Below, piece by piece: positions 1-7,096 of a DNA stretch of 17,678 nucleotides. The DNA is from Symbiobacteriaceae bacterium (GTDB taxonomy: Bacteria; Bacillota; JAAYKD01; WRDA01). The position numbers and the translations under genes are program-made. The stretch lies in NCBI GenBank assembly GCA_009779515.1, contig WREE01000024.1, positions 1 through 17,678 of the forward strand. The letters run 5' to 3'. How positions within the stretch are numbered: the first letter of the stretch is position 1; every line of letters starts with the position of its first letter. The notes under the pieces are model-generated. The model worked only from the letters and a program-made list of their open reading frames with translations, did not search any database and was not told where the DNA came from.

Positions 1-785
1 ACGATGCTAATGCGGCTTTGGAAATACTCTTGGAGTTTACTGAGCCTACGGTAGTAGCCGTAAAGCACGCCAATCCCTGCGGCGTAGCCAGTGCCGCCGA
101 TATAGGCACGGCTTTTAACCTTTGCTACGAAGCAGACCCTGTTTCTATCTACGGTGGTATCGTGGCTATCAACCGCACGATAGACGCAGTCTGCGCCGAA
201 ATTATTAAACCGGTCTATTTAGATATTTTAATGGCACCTTCTTTTACCCCCGAAGCTCTGGAGATTTTAGCAGGTAAAAGCATGATTGTTCTGGAGCTGG
301 GGGAGCTACCGGCTAAAGGTAGCCGTAGTGAGCTGCAAGTACGCTCCATCATCGGAGGGCTCCTCCTCCAGGAGCGAGATACCTACCCCGACGACCCTGC
401 TACTTGGAGCTTGCAGAGTCAGCGAGCGCCTAGCCCCAAGCAGCTGGAGGATCTCTTGTTTGCCTGGAAAGTAGTTAAGCATATGCGCTCCAACGCTATA
501 GTGGTGGTCAAAGATAAGGTTACCTGGGGTTTAGGGATCGGTCAGGTTAACCGGGTGGATTCCACCCGTATCGCTCTCCAACAAGCCGGAGGGAAAAGCG
601 ATGGCGCCGTCTTAGCCTCTGATGGCTTCTTCCCCTTTGATGATAATATTAGCGAAGCCGGCAAGCACGGTATCTCCTGTCTGGTAGAACCGGGAGGTTC
701 TATCCGGGACGAAGAGTGTATTGCCACAGCTAACAGCCTGGATCTGGTGTTACTCTTCACCCATATACGGCATTTTAAACACTAG
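1..785 (+). CDS. purH: PurH, bifunctional AICAR formyltransferase / IMP cyclohydrolase (3' part)
   Basis: This is the C-terminal part of the enzyme for the last two steps of de novo IMP synthesis: formylation of AICAR with 10-formyl-THF, then ring closure. The gene is open at the window's left edge, with the first complete codon at base 3, so the N-terminal cyclohydrolase domain lies outside. What remains is the transformylase domain. Visible family motifs are KHANPCGVA (the catalytic Lys-His region), RSIIGGLLLQERD, SNAIVVVKD, GIGQVNRVDS, and the typical end with RHFKH as the last five residues. The usual FTG before RHF is FTHI here, a small deviation. The TAG stop is at 783-785. purD follows on the same strand after 120 bp, as in many Bacillota pur operons. 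Assignment is secure. Confidence 0.96.
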   Translation, partial: DANAALEILLEFTEPTVVAVKHANPCGVASAADIGTAFNLCYEADPVSIYGGIVAINRTIDAVCAEIIKPVYLDILMAPSFTPEALEILAGKSMIVLELGELPAKGSRSELQVRSIIGGLLLQERDTYPDDPATWSLQSQRAPSPKQLEDLLFAWKVVKHMRSNAIVVVKDKVTWGLGIGQVNRVDSTRIALQQAGGKSDGAVLASDGFFPFDDNISEAGKHGISCLVEPGGSIRDEECIATANSLDLVLLFTHIRHFKH

Positions 786-788
786 TTA

Positions 789-886
789 GGGTCTACTGTC
801 AAATGAAGATAGGGGAGACCCAAACTTCGGTAGGGATATTGGGATGTATTCCAAATCATGGCAAAAGACTATCTACCCCTACAGTA
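789..886. other. purH-purD spacer with imperfect inverted repeats
   Basis: The 120-bp spacer between purH and purD holds complementary segments. GGGTCT (789-794) can pair with AGACCC (816-821). Alternatively TACTGT (794-799) can pair with ACAGTA (881-886), with AGGGG (811-815) facing CCCCT (876-880) just inside. The two pairings overlap and cannot both form. This could be a structured 5' leader of purD or the remains of a small inverted-repeat element. I could not match it to the ZTP (pfl) riboswitch or another purine riboswitch, so no function is claimed. Confidence 0.3.
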
Positions 887-905
887 ACGAAGGCGGTGAT
901 GGCTC

Positions 906-2240
906 ATGAAAATATTGGTTATCGGTAGTGGTGGGCGCGAACACGCTCTGTGCTGGAAAATAGCCCAATCACCTTTATGTTCTGAACTTTATGTGGCACC
1001 TGGTAACAGTGGCATGGCGGATGTAGCTACCCTCTTGCCCATCTCGGTACAAGATCAAACCGCCCTGCTCCGGGCGGCCTTAGACTTACAAATAGACCTT
1101 ACCGTGGTGGGACCCGATGATCCTTTGGCGGAGGGTTTAGTGGATCTTTTTACTGCTAACGGTTTGCTCACCTTTGGTCCTAATCGGCAGGCTGCGCAGT
1201 TGGAGTGGTCGAAGAGCTTTAGTCGCGCTTTTATGCTGCGCCACCACATTCCGGCACCCAGGCGGATGGTTGTCCCCCATACTGCCAATATCCGCCAGGC
1301 CTTAGCCGAGTTTACCTCTCCTGAGCAACGGGAAGCTCCTCCCCACCGGGAAGAAGCTCCAGTGGCTAACAGAGATGAAAACGCTCAGCTCACAGCTTCC
1401 TACCCGGTAGTGCTCAAAGCCAATGGTTTAGCAGCAGGCAAGGGGGTGGTTATCGCTCCCCATCCCCAAGCCGCCGAAGATGCTTTTTTTGCTTTAGTTA
1501 GTAAACTGGGTAAAGCTGCCGATGAGGTCATTCTGGAAGAGTTTTTAGTAGGTCGCGAGCTAAGTTTGCTGCTTTTTTGCGACGGTACGCATATGGTGCC
1601 TCTCTTACCCAGTGAAGATCACAAGCAACTTTTCGAGGGAGATCAAGGTCCTAACACGGGTGGTATGGGCGCCATCGCTCCCCTACCCTGGTTGCGTCAG
1701 CAAGATTACCACCAGATTATGGAACAGATAGTGCAACCTACTTTAAAAGGTATGTTGGCAGAAGGCATCGACTTCCGAGGAGTCCTCTTTATCGGACTGA
1801 TGCTCACCGCCACTGGCGCTAAAGTTTTAGAATACAATGCTCGCTTCGGCGATCCGGAAACCCAAGTCTTGCTGCCTCTGCTGGAGAGCGATTTGGTCTC
1901 GATTATGCTAGCTTGTTGCCAAGGAAAACTCTCCCCGGACATGGTAAAATTTTCCTCGCAAGCGGCGGCAGCAGTAGTTTTAGCCAGTCCCGGCTACCCG
2001 GATAATCCGGTTAAGGGGCTGCCTATTACTGGGCTGGACTTGCTGGAACCTCATATAAAAATCTTTTACGCCGGCATTAGCCACACCCAGGAAGGTGCTT
2101 ATACCAATGGCGGTAGAGTCCTGACCTTAGTAGCCACAGCCGACAGTTTAGCTGCTGCCCAGGAACAGGTCTACCGCGCCGTGGCTAGTATCTCCTTTGA
2201 GGGCATGCATTACCGGAAAGATATAGGGAGCCGCCCCTAA
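906..2240 (+). CDS. purD: PurD, phosphoribosylamine-glycine ligase (GAR synthetase)
   Basis: This is a cytosolic ATP-grasp ligase joining glycine to 5-phosphoribosylamine in purine synthesis, 444 aa. The N-terminus MKILVIGSGGREHAL is diagnostic. Further family signatures are APGNSGM (31-37), GPDDPLAEG (69-77, where most members have GPE), KANGLAAGKGVV (171-182, ATP-grasp), GPNTGGMGA, YNARFGDPE and the end YRKDIG. The ATG at 906 is chosen because AAGGCGGTG (890-898) lies 7 nt upstream and the N-terminus is canonical. Residues about 138-164 form an extra stretch rich in Glu, Pro, Ala and Arg between the N-terminal domain and the ATP-grasp domain, where typical PurD has only a short linker. The stop is 2 bp from the convergent deacetylase stop, leaving no room for a terminator between them. 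Probably the last gene of the pur operon. Confidence 0.97.
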   Translation: MKILVIGSGGREHALCWKIAQSPLCSELYVAPGNSGMADVATLLPISVQDQTALLRAALDLQIDLTVVGPDDPLAEGLVDLFTANGLLTFGPNRQAAQLEWSKSFSRAFMLRHHIPAPRRMVVPHTANIRQALAEFTSPEQREAPPHREEAPVANRDENAQLTASYPVVLKANGLAAGKGVVIAPHPQAAEDAFFALVSKLGKAADEVILEEFLVGRELSLLLFCDGTHMVPLLPSEDHKQLFEGDQGPNTGGMGAIAPLPWLRQQDYHQIMEQIVQPTLKGMLAEGIDFRGVLFIGLMLTATGAKVLEYNARFGDPETQVLLPLLESDLVSIMLACCQGKLSPDMVKFSSQAAAAVVLASPGYPDNPVKGLPITGLDLLEPHIKIFYAGISHTQEGAYTNGGRVLTLVATADSLAAAQEQVYRAVASISFEGMHYRKDIGSRP

Positions 2241-2242
2241 GC

Positions 2243-3376
2243 CTACCTGGCAACCAGTATGCCATTTAGCTCCAACAGTCCCCTAAGATCGATATTATAT
2301 GCTCTGGCTATACTTTCCCAGGTATCACCGGGAACCACCACGATCTCCACAGGTGTAAAGAGCGACCAGTCTAAGATATGGGAAAGGGGAACAGGCTCCA
2401 AGCCTCGCTCCCGCAAGGTTGTGATAACTTGCGGTAAAATGTTGGGAGTTTGCCAAACCCCCACATGCATCAAGGCAATCCCTCCGTCCTGGAGGTTATA
2501 CCCTACCCTTTGGAGAATGACCTCTTCACCAGGCTCCATCCAATCTATGCTGTCCACACTCCACATCACCGTAAAACGGTATCCTTCCTCCCCTGCCAGA
2601 GCCACGTCTCGGTCGTTATACTCGCCGTAGGGTGGACGGTAGTAGCTTTGAGTCTCTCCTACCACTTGTCCCAAAGCATCTCGGGTGCGGCGTAACTCCC
2701 AGCGCATATCCTCATCACTTAAACTCGGTTGGCTTTCGTGGGTATAACTATGGTTACCTATTTCGTGGCCACCTTCTTTGATCATCCGGGTGAGTTCCGG
2801 TTGGGCATCCACCCAGCCACCCCGGGTAAAGAAGGTGGCTTGCACATGGTATTCTGCCAAAACCTGGAGGAGAGCCGCAGTAGGCTCGAAGAGCCAACCA
2901 GAATCGAAGGTGAGAGCTACTTGGTTCAAGCCGGTTTTCCCCTGATAAATGACCACTCCTTCTCCTAAGCTCGGTACCAGCACTCGGGCACCAGGAGAAG
3001 GCTGAGCCAAGCCTGGAGGCAGGGTCGGCGGAGGAAATATGGGGTCATAGATGGGGGGAGTGCTGGGCAAAGCGGTAGTAGGAGGGTTAGTTTCGGGGGT
3101 AGGAGGTGCGGTAGGCGCGATGGTTACTATCTCGGTAACCGGTGGCGCCGTAGCAGGAGGGGGTGTAGCCAGCTCAGTTGGTGCTACCGTGGGGTTTGTC
3201 CCAGGTGGCGGAACCGTTGGTAGCCCTCCGAAAGAGATAGCTCGGTCAGTTGCCCTCGTCCCCCAAAGGAAGCCGCCAATGACCAAAAGCACAGCCAGGG
3301 AACCCAGCAGCAACGGTTGCCACCAGGAGATAGTTCGTTTTTGACTTTTACCGGTAGTTTTTTTCCTGGCAGCCAT
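2243..3376 (-). CDS. membrane-anchored polysaccharide deacetylase (NodB domain) with partial LysM
   Basis: This 377-aa protein is predicted to remove N-acetyl groups from a cell-wall polysaccharide, perhaps peptidoglycan, outside the membrane. Order: basic N-terminus, one membrane segment (about 18-40), a Pro/Thr-rich linker (about 52-128), NodB domain (about 150-335), and a LysM-like segment (343-374) with VVPGDTWESIARAY. NodB motifs are TFDSGW (156-161), HEIGNHSYTH (204-213), RPPYG (247-251) and LMHVG (302-306). The second Asp of the usual TFDDG, a metal ligand, is Ser here; related TFDAG forms exist, so activity is possible but not assured. The LysM stops after LNGILVAR, about a dozen residues short of a full repeat. 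The ATG at 3376 follows a strong SD (GAGGAGGTT on the minus strand). The rhomboid gene lies 55 bp upstream, so the two are probably co-transcribed. Confidence 0.9.
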   Translation of the reverse strand: MAARKKTTGKSQKRTISWWQPLLLGSLAVLLVIGGFLWGTRATDRAISFGGLPTVPPPGTNPTVAPTELATPPPATAPPVTEIVTIAPTAPPTPETNPPTTALPSTPPIYDPIFPPPTLPPGLAQPSPGARVLVPSLGEGVVIYQGKTGLNQVALTFDSGWLFEPTAALLQVLAEYHVQATFFTRGGWVDAQPELTRMIKEGGHEIGNHSYTHESQPSLSDEDMRWELRRTRDALGQVVGETQSYYRPPYGEYNDRDVALAGEEGYRFTVMWSVDSIDWMEPGEEVILQRVGYNLQDGGIALMHVGVWQTPNILPQVITTLRERGLEPVPLSHILDWSLFTPVEIVVVPGDTWESIARAYNIDLRGLLELNGILVAR

Positions 3377-3409
3377 TTTGCAACCTCCTCGTCTAGCTTG
3401 TTGTCGTTT

Positions 3410-3425
3410 TACCCCAACTGGGGTA
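3410..3425. repeat. perfect hairpin between rhomboid and deacetylase genes
   Basis: TACCCC-AACT-GGGGTA is a perfect 6-bp stem with a 4-nt loop in the 55-bp gap between two minus-strand genes. TAGCTTG occurs twice nearby (3394-3400 and 3424-3430). No U-tract follows on either strand, so it is not a typical terminator. It may be an mRNA processing or stability element. Confidence 0.5.
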
Positions 3426-3431
3426 GCTTGG

Positions 3432-4124
3432 TTATTCCGGCTCCGGTGGTAAAAGCTCCCAGCGGTTGCGGCGTTGCCGTTTCAACCAATAGCCTACCAG
3501 GCAACCCAAGATAAAACCGTCAATATGAGCGGCGTAAGCGACCGAGCTGCTGTTGCCGGAGAAGCTGTTGTTATAAAGGTTCATGGCAAACCAACCACCT
3601 AGGAACCAAATTGCCGGCACCGATATGGGCATAATAATGAAGAGCAGGGGGACAAACCCCCGGATATGTGCCTTGGGGAAGAGGATGAAGTAAGCACCCA
3701 GCACTCCGGCTATGGCACCGCTGGCGCCGATAAGGGGGGTAGCCGAGTTCATATTAAAGATAGCATAAAAAAGAGTCCCGCCAGCTCCACTTAGGAGATA
3801 AAATATTAAAAAGGGGATATGTCCCATCTCGTGTTCCACATTATCGCCAAAAACCCAAAGATAGAGCATATTGCTGACGATATGACCGATACTGCTATGA
3901 AAAAACTGCGAGGTTAACAGAGTGAGCCAGGGTGATAGACCACCGCTACTACGGTAATACCCAAAGAACAACCCCGGAGTAAAGCCGTACAGGCGATGGG
4001 TGCGGTTCATCAAGAAATAAGGTCGCCGACCAAAGTAGAAAAAAACTGCTACATTGATAAAGATAAGCAGATAGGTCGCCCAAGCTCTGCCACCGTTATC
4101 AACATTATCACGGACTGGTATCAT
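3432..4124 (-). CDS. rhomboid-family intramembrane serine protease
   Basis: This is a polytopic membrane protease with a Ser-His dyad inside the bilayer, 230 aa from the chosen start. Visible features are a first membrane helix (about 16-32), a HIVSN motif (81-85, the family HxxxN), LIGASGAIAG (131-140) with nucleophile Ser135, and AYAAHIDGFILG (197-207) with catalytic His200. The tail is basic and then Pro/Glu-rich (KRQRRN to PPEPE). The ATG at 4124 is preferred because MIPVRDN matches the usual rhomboid N-terminus; GGGGTG upstream on the minus strand is a modest SD. An in-frame ATG at 4154 would add 10 residues. The substrate is unknown. The deacetylase directly downstream suggests a cell-envelope context, but no link is shown. 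Confidence 0.92.
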   Translation of the reverse strand: MIPVRDNVDNGGRAWATYLLIFINVAVFFYFGRRPYFLMNRTHRLYGFTPGLFFGYYRSSGGLSPWLTLLTSQFFHSSIGHIVSNMLYLWVFGDNVEHEMGHIPFLIFYLLSGAGGTLFYAIFNMNSATPLIGASGAIAGVLGAYFILFPKAHIRGFVPLLFIIMPISVPAIWFLGGWFAMNLYNNSFSGNSSSVAYAAHIDGFILGCLVGYWLKRQRRNRWELLPPEPE

Positions 4125-4177
4125 CTTAACACCCCATTGCCCCGCTGCCGTCATAGGTCATCGCTCAAGGGAGATAG

Positions 4178-4191
4178 GCACTTCTAAGTGC
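4178..4191. promoter_or_regulatory. 14-bp palindrome upstream of the rhomboid gene
   Basis: GCACTT-CT-AAGTGC is a perfect inverted repeat. It is flanked by GATAG and CTAT, which extend it imperfectly. It lies between the groEL terminator and the rhomboid start, so it would be an operator or a hairpin in the 5' UTR. No convincing promoter could be fixed beside it. Confidence 0.4.
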
Positions 4192-4251
4192 TCCCTATAT
4201 CTTTAAAAAACCTTTATACCCTAAAAGGGAATTGCTCCATTTATCATACAC

Positions 4252-4296
4252 AAAAAGGACGCCTCTTGCAATATATGAGCATGAGGGCGTCCTTTT
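4252..4296. terminator. bidirectional intrinsic terminator after groEL
   Basis: The arms AAAAAGGACGCCTC (4252-4265) and GAGGGCGTCCTTTT (4283-4296) form a stem with one bulged base. Reading minus, the hairpin ends in CCTTTTTGTG and closes the groESL transcript about 65 nt past the groEL stop. Reading plus, it ends in CCTTTTATTTT and would block transcripts entering groEL from the other side. Confidence 0.9.
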
Positions 4297-4362
4297 ATTT
4301 TAGCGACTATGATTAACACTTACCTCTGTTTGAGGAGAACCATCAGGAGAGAACCTGGTGGT

Positions 4363-5982
4363 TTACATCATAGACATATCGCCGCCCATGTTAGGCATGG
4401 GAGGGTTTTTCTCCGGTTTATCGGCTACCAGAACCTCAGTGGTCAGGACCATAGCGGCTACGGAAGCTGCGTTTTGTAAAGCCGAGCGCACCACCTTGGC
4501 GGGGTCTACGATACCGGCGGCGATCATATCTACCATCTGACCGGTCATAGCGTTATAGCCCATACCCTTCTTCAAGGCTTTAACCTTTTCGGCGATGACT
4601 GAGCCTTCGGCACCGGCGTTGCTGGCAATCTGGCGAACCGGCTCTTCCAGGGCGCGACGCACCAGGTCGATACCTACCGCCTCATCGGAATTGGCACCTT
4701 TTAAGCCCTTGAGAGCGGCAATGGCGTTAATGTAAGCCACCCCGCCGCCGGCAACAATGCCTTCCTCCACACCGGCACGGGTGGCGGATAGAGCATCTTC
4801 AATACGCAGTTTCTTTTCCTTGAGTTCTACTTCGGTGGCAGCGCCTACTTTAATAACGGCTACGCCACCTGCCAGCTTAGCCAGACGCTCCTGCAGCTTC
4901 TCTTTGTCGAATTCCGAAGTGGTTTCTTCCACCTGGTTACGGATTTGCCGTACCCGGTTTTCGATGGCTTCACTGCTCCCAGCGCCGTCGACAATAGTGG
5001 TGGTTTCTTTGGCAACACGCACTTGACGAGCCTGCCCCAGCTGGTGTAGCTCCATCGTTTTAAGGTCGAGCCCTAAATCCTCGGTGATAACTTCGCCACC
5101 GGTAAGAATAGCCACATCCTCCAGCATAGCTTTGCGGCGGTCGCCAAAGCCAGGTGCCTTGACGGCTACGGTGCTTAAAGTGCCCCGCAGTTTGTTCAGG
5201 ATGAGGGTGGTCATAGCCTCCCCTTCCACATCTTCGGCAATAATGACTAAAGGTTTGCCCAGCTGCACAATTTTTTCCAGAATAGGGAGCATTTCCTGAA
5301 TGTTGCTAATTTTTTTATCGGTGATGAGAATATATGGGTTTTCCAAGATAGCTTCCATTTTGTCAGTATCGGTGACCATGTAGGCGGAGACATAACCACG
5401 GTCGAACTGCATACCTTCCACAACTTCCATTTCGGTAAGCATGGAGCGAGACTCTTCTACGGTGATAACCCCGTCTCTGCCGACCTTTTCCATGGCATCG
5501 GCAATTAAGGTGCCCACCGTAGGGTCGTTAGCCGAAATTGCTGCGACGTTAGCGATGGCAGCGCTGTCTTCCAAGGGGCGAGACATGCTGGCAATCTCGA
5601 GCACTGCCAGGTTAACTGCCTTTTCGATACCGTACTTAATAGCCATAGGGTTAGCGCCGGCGGTTACATTCTTCAGACCATCACGCACCAGGGCTTGGGC
5701 TAACAGGGTAGCAGTAGTGGTGCCGTCGCCAGCTACATCGTTGGTTTTAGTGGCGACTTCCTTCACCAGTTGAGCTCCCATATTCTCAAAGGGGTCTTCC
5801 AGCTCAATTTCCCGGGCGATGGTGACACCGTCGTTGGTGATTAAAGGAGCGCCAAACTTCTTATCTAGGACAACATTGCGCCCTTTAGGACCTAAAGTAA
5901 CAATAACCGTGTTCGCCAGAGCGTTGATGCCCCGCTCCAGAGCACGGCGCGCTTCCTCTTGAAAAATTATTTGTTTCGCCAT
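4363..5982 (-). CDS. groEL: GroEL, chaperonin 60
   Basis: This is a 539-aa ATP-dependent folding chaperonin that forms the double-heptamer cage capped by GroES in the cytosol. The N-terminus MAKQIIFQEEARRAL, TLGPKGRNVVLD (29-40), DGVTIA (51-56), the ATPase segment AGDGTTTA with Asp86, and VAGGGVAYI are all canonical. The usual Gly-Gly-Met tail is reduced to MGGDMSMM. An AAGGAAAGG-type SD precedes the ATG on the minus strand. groES ends 30 bp upstream, so the genes are one operon under the CIRCE promoter and ended by the terminator at 4252-4296. Confidence 0.98.
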   Translation of the reverse strand: MAKQIIFQEEARRALERGINALANTVIVTLGPKGRNVVLDKKFGAPLITNDGVTIAREIELEDPFENMGAQLVKEVATKTNDVAGDGTTTATLLAQALVRDGLKNVTAGANPMAIKYGIEKAVNLAVLEIASMSRPLEDSAAIANVAAISANDPTVGTLIADAMEKVGRDGVITVEESRSMLTEMEVVEGMQFDRGYVSAYMVTDTDKMEAILENPYILITDKKISNIQEMLPILEKIVQLGKPLVIIAEDVEGEAMTTLILNKLRGTLSTVAVKAPGFGDRRKAMLEDVAILTGGEVITEDLGLDLKTMELHQLGQARQVRVAKETTTIVDGAGSSEAIENRVRQIRNQVEETTSEFDKEKLQERLAKLAGGVAVIKVGAATEVELKEKKLRIEDALSATRAGVEEGIVAGGGVAYINAIAALKGLKGANSDEAVGIDLVRRALEEPVRQIASNAGAEGSVIAEKVKALKKGMGYNAMTGQMVDMIAAGIVDPAKVVRSALQNAASVAAMVLTTEVLVADKPEKNPPMPNMGGDMSMM

Positions 5983-6012
5983 AGTTCTTTACTTTCCTTT
6001 CCTTGTCATATC

Positions 6013-6300
6013 TTACTTCGAAATAGCTAGGATGTCTTTTTCCGATAGGATGAGATACTCCTCACCGGCGACCTTAACTTCCGTCCCTGCATATTTGGAG
6101 TAGATTACCGTATCTCCTACCTTAACTTCCGGAGCTACCCTATTGCCGTTATCCAGGATGCGACCCGGTCCCACAGCAACAATTTCGCCCTCTTGAGGCT
6201 TTTCTTTGGCATTACCGGGTAAGACGATGCCACTAGCCAGCATCTCTTCCTGAGGTAAGACTTTGATGATTACGCGATCACCCAGCGGTTTCATGGTCAC
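6013..6300 (-). CDS. groES: GroES, co-chaperonin 10
   Basis: This is a 95-aa co-chaperonin whose heptamer lids the GroEL cavity. It shows KPLGDRVIIK, the mobile loop around ASGIVLPGNAKEKPQ, GEIVAVGPG and the C-terminal YLILSEKDILAI. GTG at 6300 is chosen as the start because AGGAGG (6309-6314, minus strand) sits 8 nt upstream; the in-frame ATG at 6294 would be 14 nt away. The choice changes only two residues. First gene of the groESL operon. Confidence 0.97.
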   Translation of the reverse strand: MTMKPLGDRVIIKVLPQEEMLASGIVLPGNAKEKPQEGEIVAVGPGRILDNGNRVAPEVKVGDTVIYSKYAGTEVKVAGEEYLILSEKDILAISK

Positions 6301-6332
6301 AAAAAATCCCTCCTAAGATATTTGCGGTTTTG

Positions 6333-6359
6333 TTAGCACTCACCTCAGGCGAGTGCTAA
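6333..6359. promoter_or_regulatory. CIRCE operator (HrcA binding site)
   Basis: TTAGCACTC (6333-6341), nine bases, then GAGTGCTAA (6351-6359) is an exact match to the CIRCE consensus TTAGCACTC-N9-GAGTGCTAA. It lies just downstream of the -10 box and upstream of groES, where bound HrcA represses the operon until heat or misfolded protein titrates GroEL. hrcA itself is not in this window. Confidence 0.97.
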
Positions 6360-6369
6360 CGATGGCTTA

Positions 6370-6398
6370 ATCATAGCTACCCTCACGGTATGTGGCAA
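6370..6398 (-). promoter_or_regulatory. sigma-A-type promoter of groESL
   Basis: On the minus strand, TTGCCA (6398-6393) and TATGAT (6375-6370) are separated by exactly 17 nt. The predicted start of transcription falls at the edge of the CIRCE element, the usual arrangement for HrcA repression. A/T-rich stretches lie further upstream. Confidence 0.85.
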
Positions 6399-6487
6399 GG
6401 TTAACCAGAGGCGATGGAAAGCTTTTTTCGGGCAATATATGCAAATTACGCCATTTTTCACCCTTTTTCGCGCCTTTTGGTTTGAGA

Positions 6488-7054
6488 CTATTTTAAGATA
6501 ATAGTCACATTTTCGTTCACCAGAATGTCCATGGGAATATCATGCTCTTCCTGAGGTAGGCGCTCGGTCAATTGCCATGAGAAGTGAGGTGCCAGCTTAA
6601 CTGCACCAGGAACCTGCCGCAAAAAACGATCGTAATAACCGGCGCCGTAGCCTAATCTTCCCCCCTGAACATCGAAAACAGCACCGGGCACCAAAACCAA
6701 ATCTATCTCCGTTAACTTGGCTTCCGGAAGTGTGAGCAGAGGTTCCCGGATACCCCAAGTCCCGCTTTCCAGCTGATCCCAGCTTTGGAGTTGGGAAATA
6801 CGAAGTTCCAAACTCTGGGGCAAACAGCGTGGTGCATAAACTCTTTTACTTTCATGCCAAGCCTGCTCCATAAGCTCCTCGATAGCTACTTCCTGGCGAA
6901 AAGGAAGAAAAAAAAGCACCCCTTGAGCCTGCTGCCATATTGTCAGCTGCCTTATCCGGCAACAGATGGCAGCAGAGCCAAATTGGTGCTCAGCTGGGCT
7001 TAGGGCGAGGCGTTTTTGGATAATGTCTTGTCGTAGTTCGGTTTTACTTGGCAT
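6488..7054 (-). CDS. 5-formyltetrahydrofolate cyclo-ligase (MTHFS / YgfA family)
   Basis: This 188-aa enzyme converts 5-formyl-THF and ATP to 5,10-methenyl-THF, returning a storage folate to the one-carbon pool. The C-terminal half carries the family signature: LVLVPGAVFD (119-128), then GGRLGYGAGYYDRFL (131-145). The N-terminal KxxLRxxxxxxR pattern (TELRQDIIQKR) also fits. The stop is TAG at 6488-6490. The ATG at 7054 follows GGGGAGAG on the minus strand; the SD lies in the arm of a small hairpin CCCC-AAA-GGGG, which may moderate initiation. It is 42 bp downstream of tsaD and probably in the same transcript. No clear terminator separates it from the groESL promoter. Confidence 0.93.
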   Translation of the reverse strand: MPSKTELRQDIIQKRLALSPAEHQFGSAAICCRIRQLTIWQQAQGVLFFLPFRQEVAIEELMEQAWHESKRVYAPRCLPQSLELRISQLQSWDQLESGTWGIREPLLTLPEAKLTEIDLVLVPGAVFDVQGGRLGYGAGYYDRFLRQVPGAVKLAPHFSWQLTERLPQEEHDIPMDILVNENVTIILK

Positions 7055-7096
7055 ATTCTCTCCCCTTTGGGGTGCATTTAAGTTCCCAAACCAGGT

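Noticed and set aside
786..905. ZTP (pfl) riboswitch before purD
   Set aside because: The conserved core of that riboswitch could not be found in the 120-bp spacer.
2238..2280. Terminator between purD and the deacetylase
   Set aside because: Only a 5-bp TGGCA/TGCCA stem without a proper T-run is present, inside coding sequence; no convincing terminator is visible.
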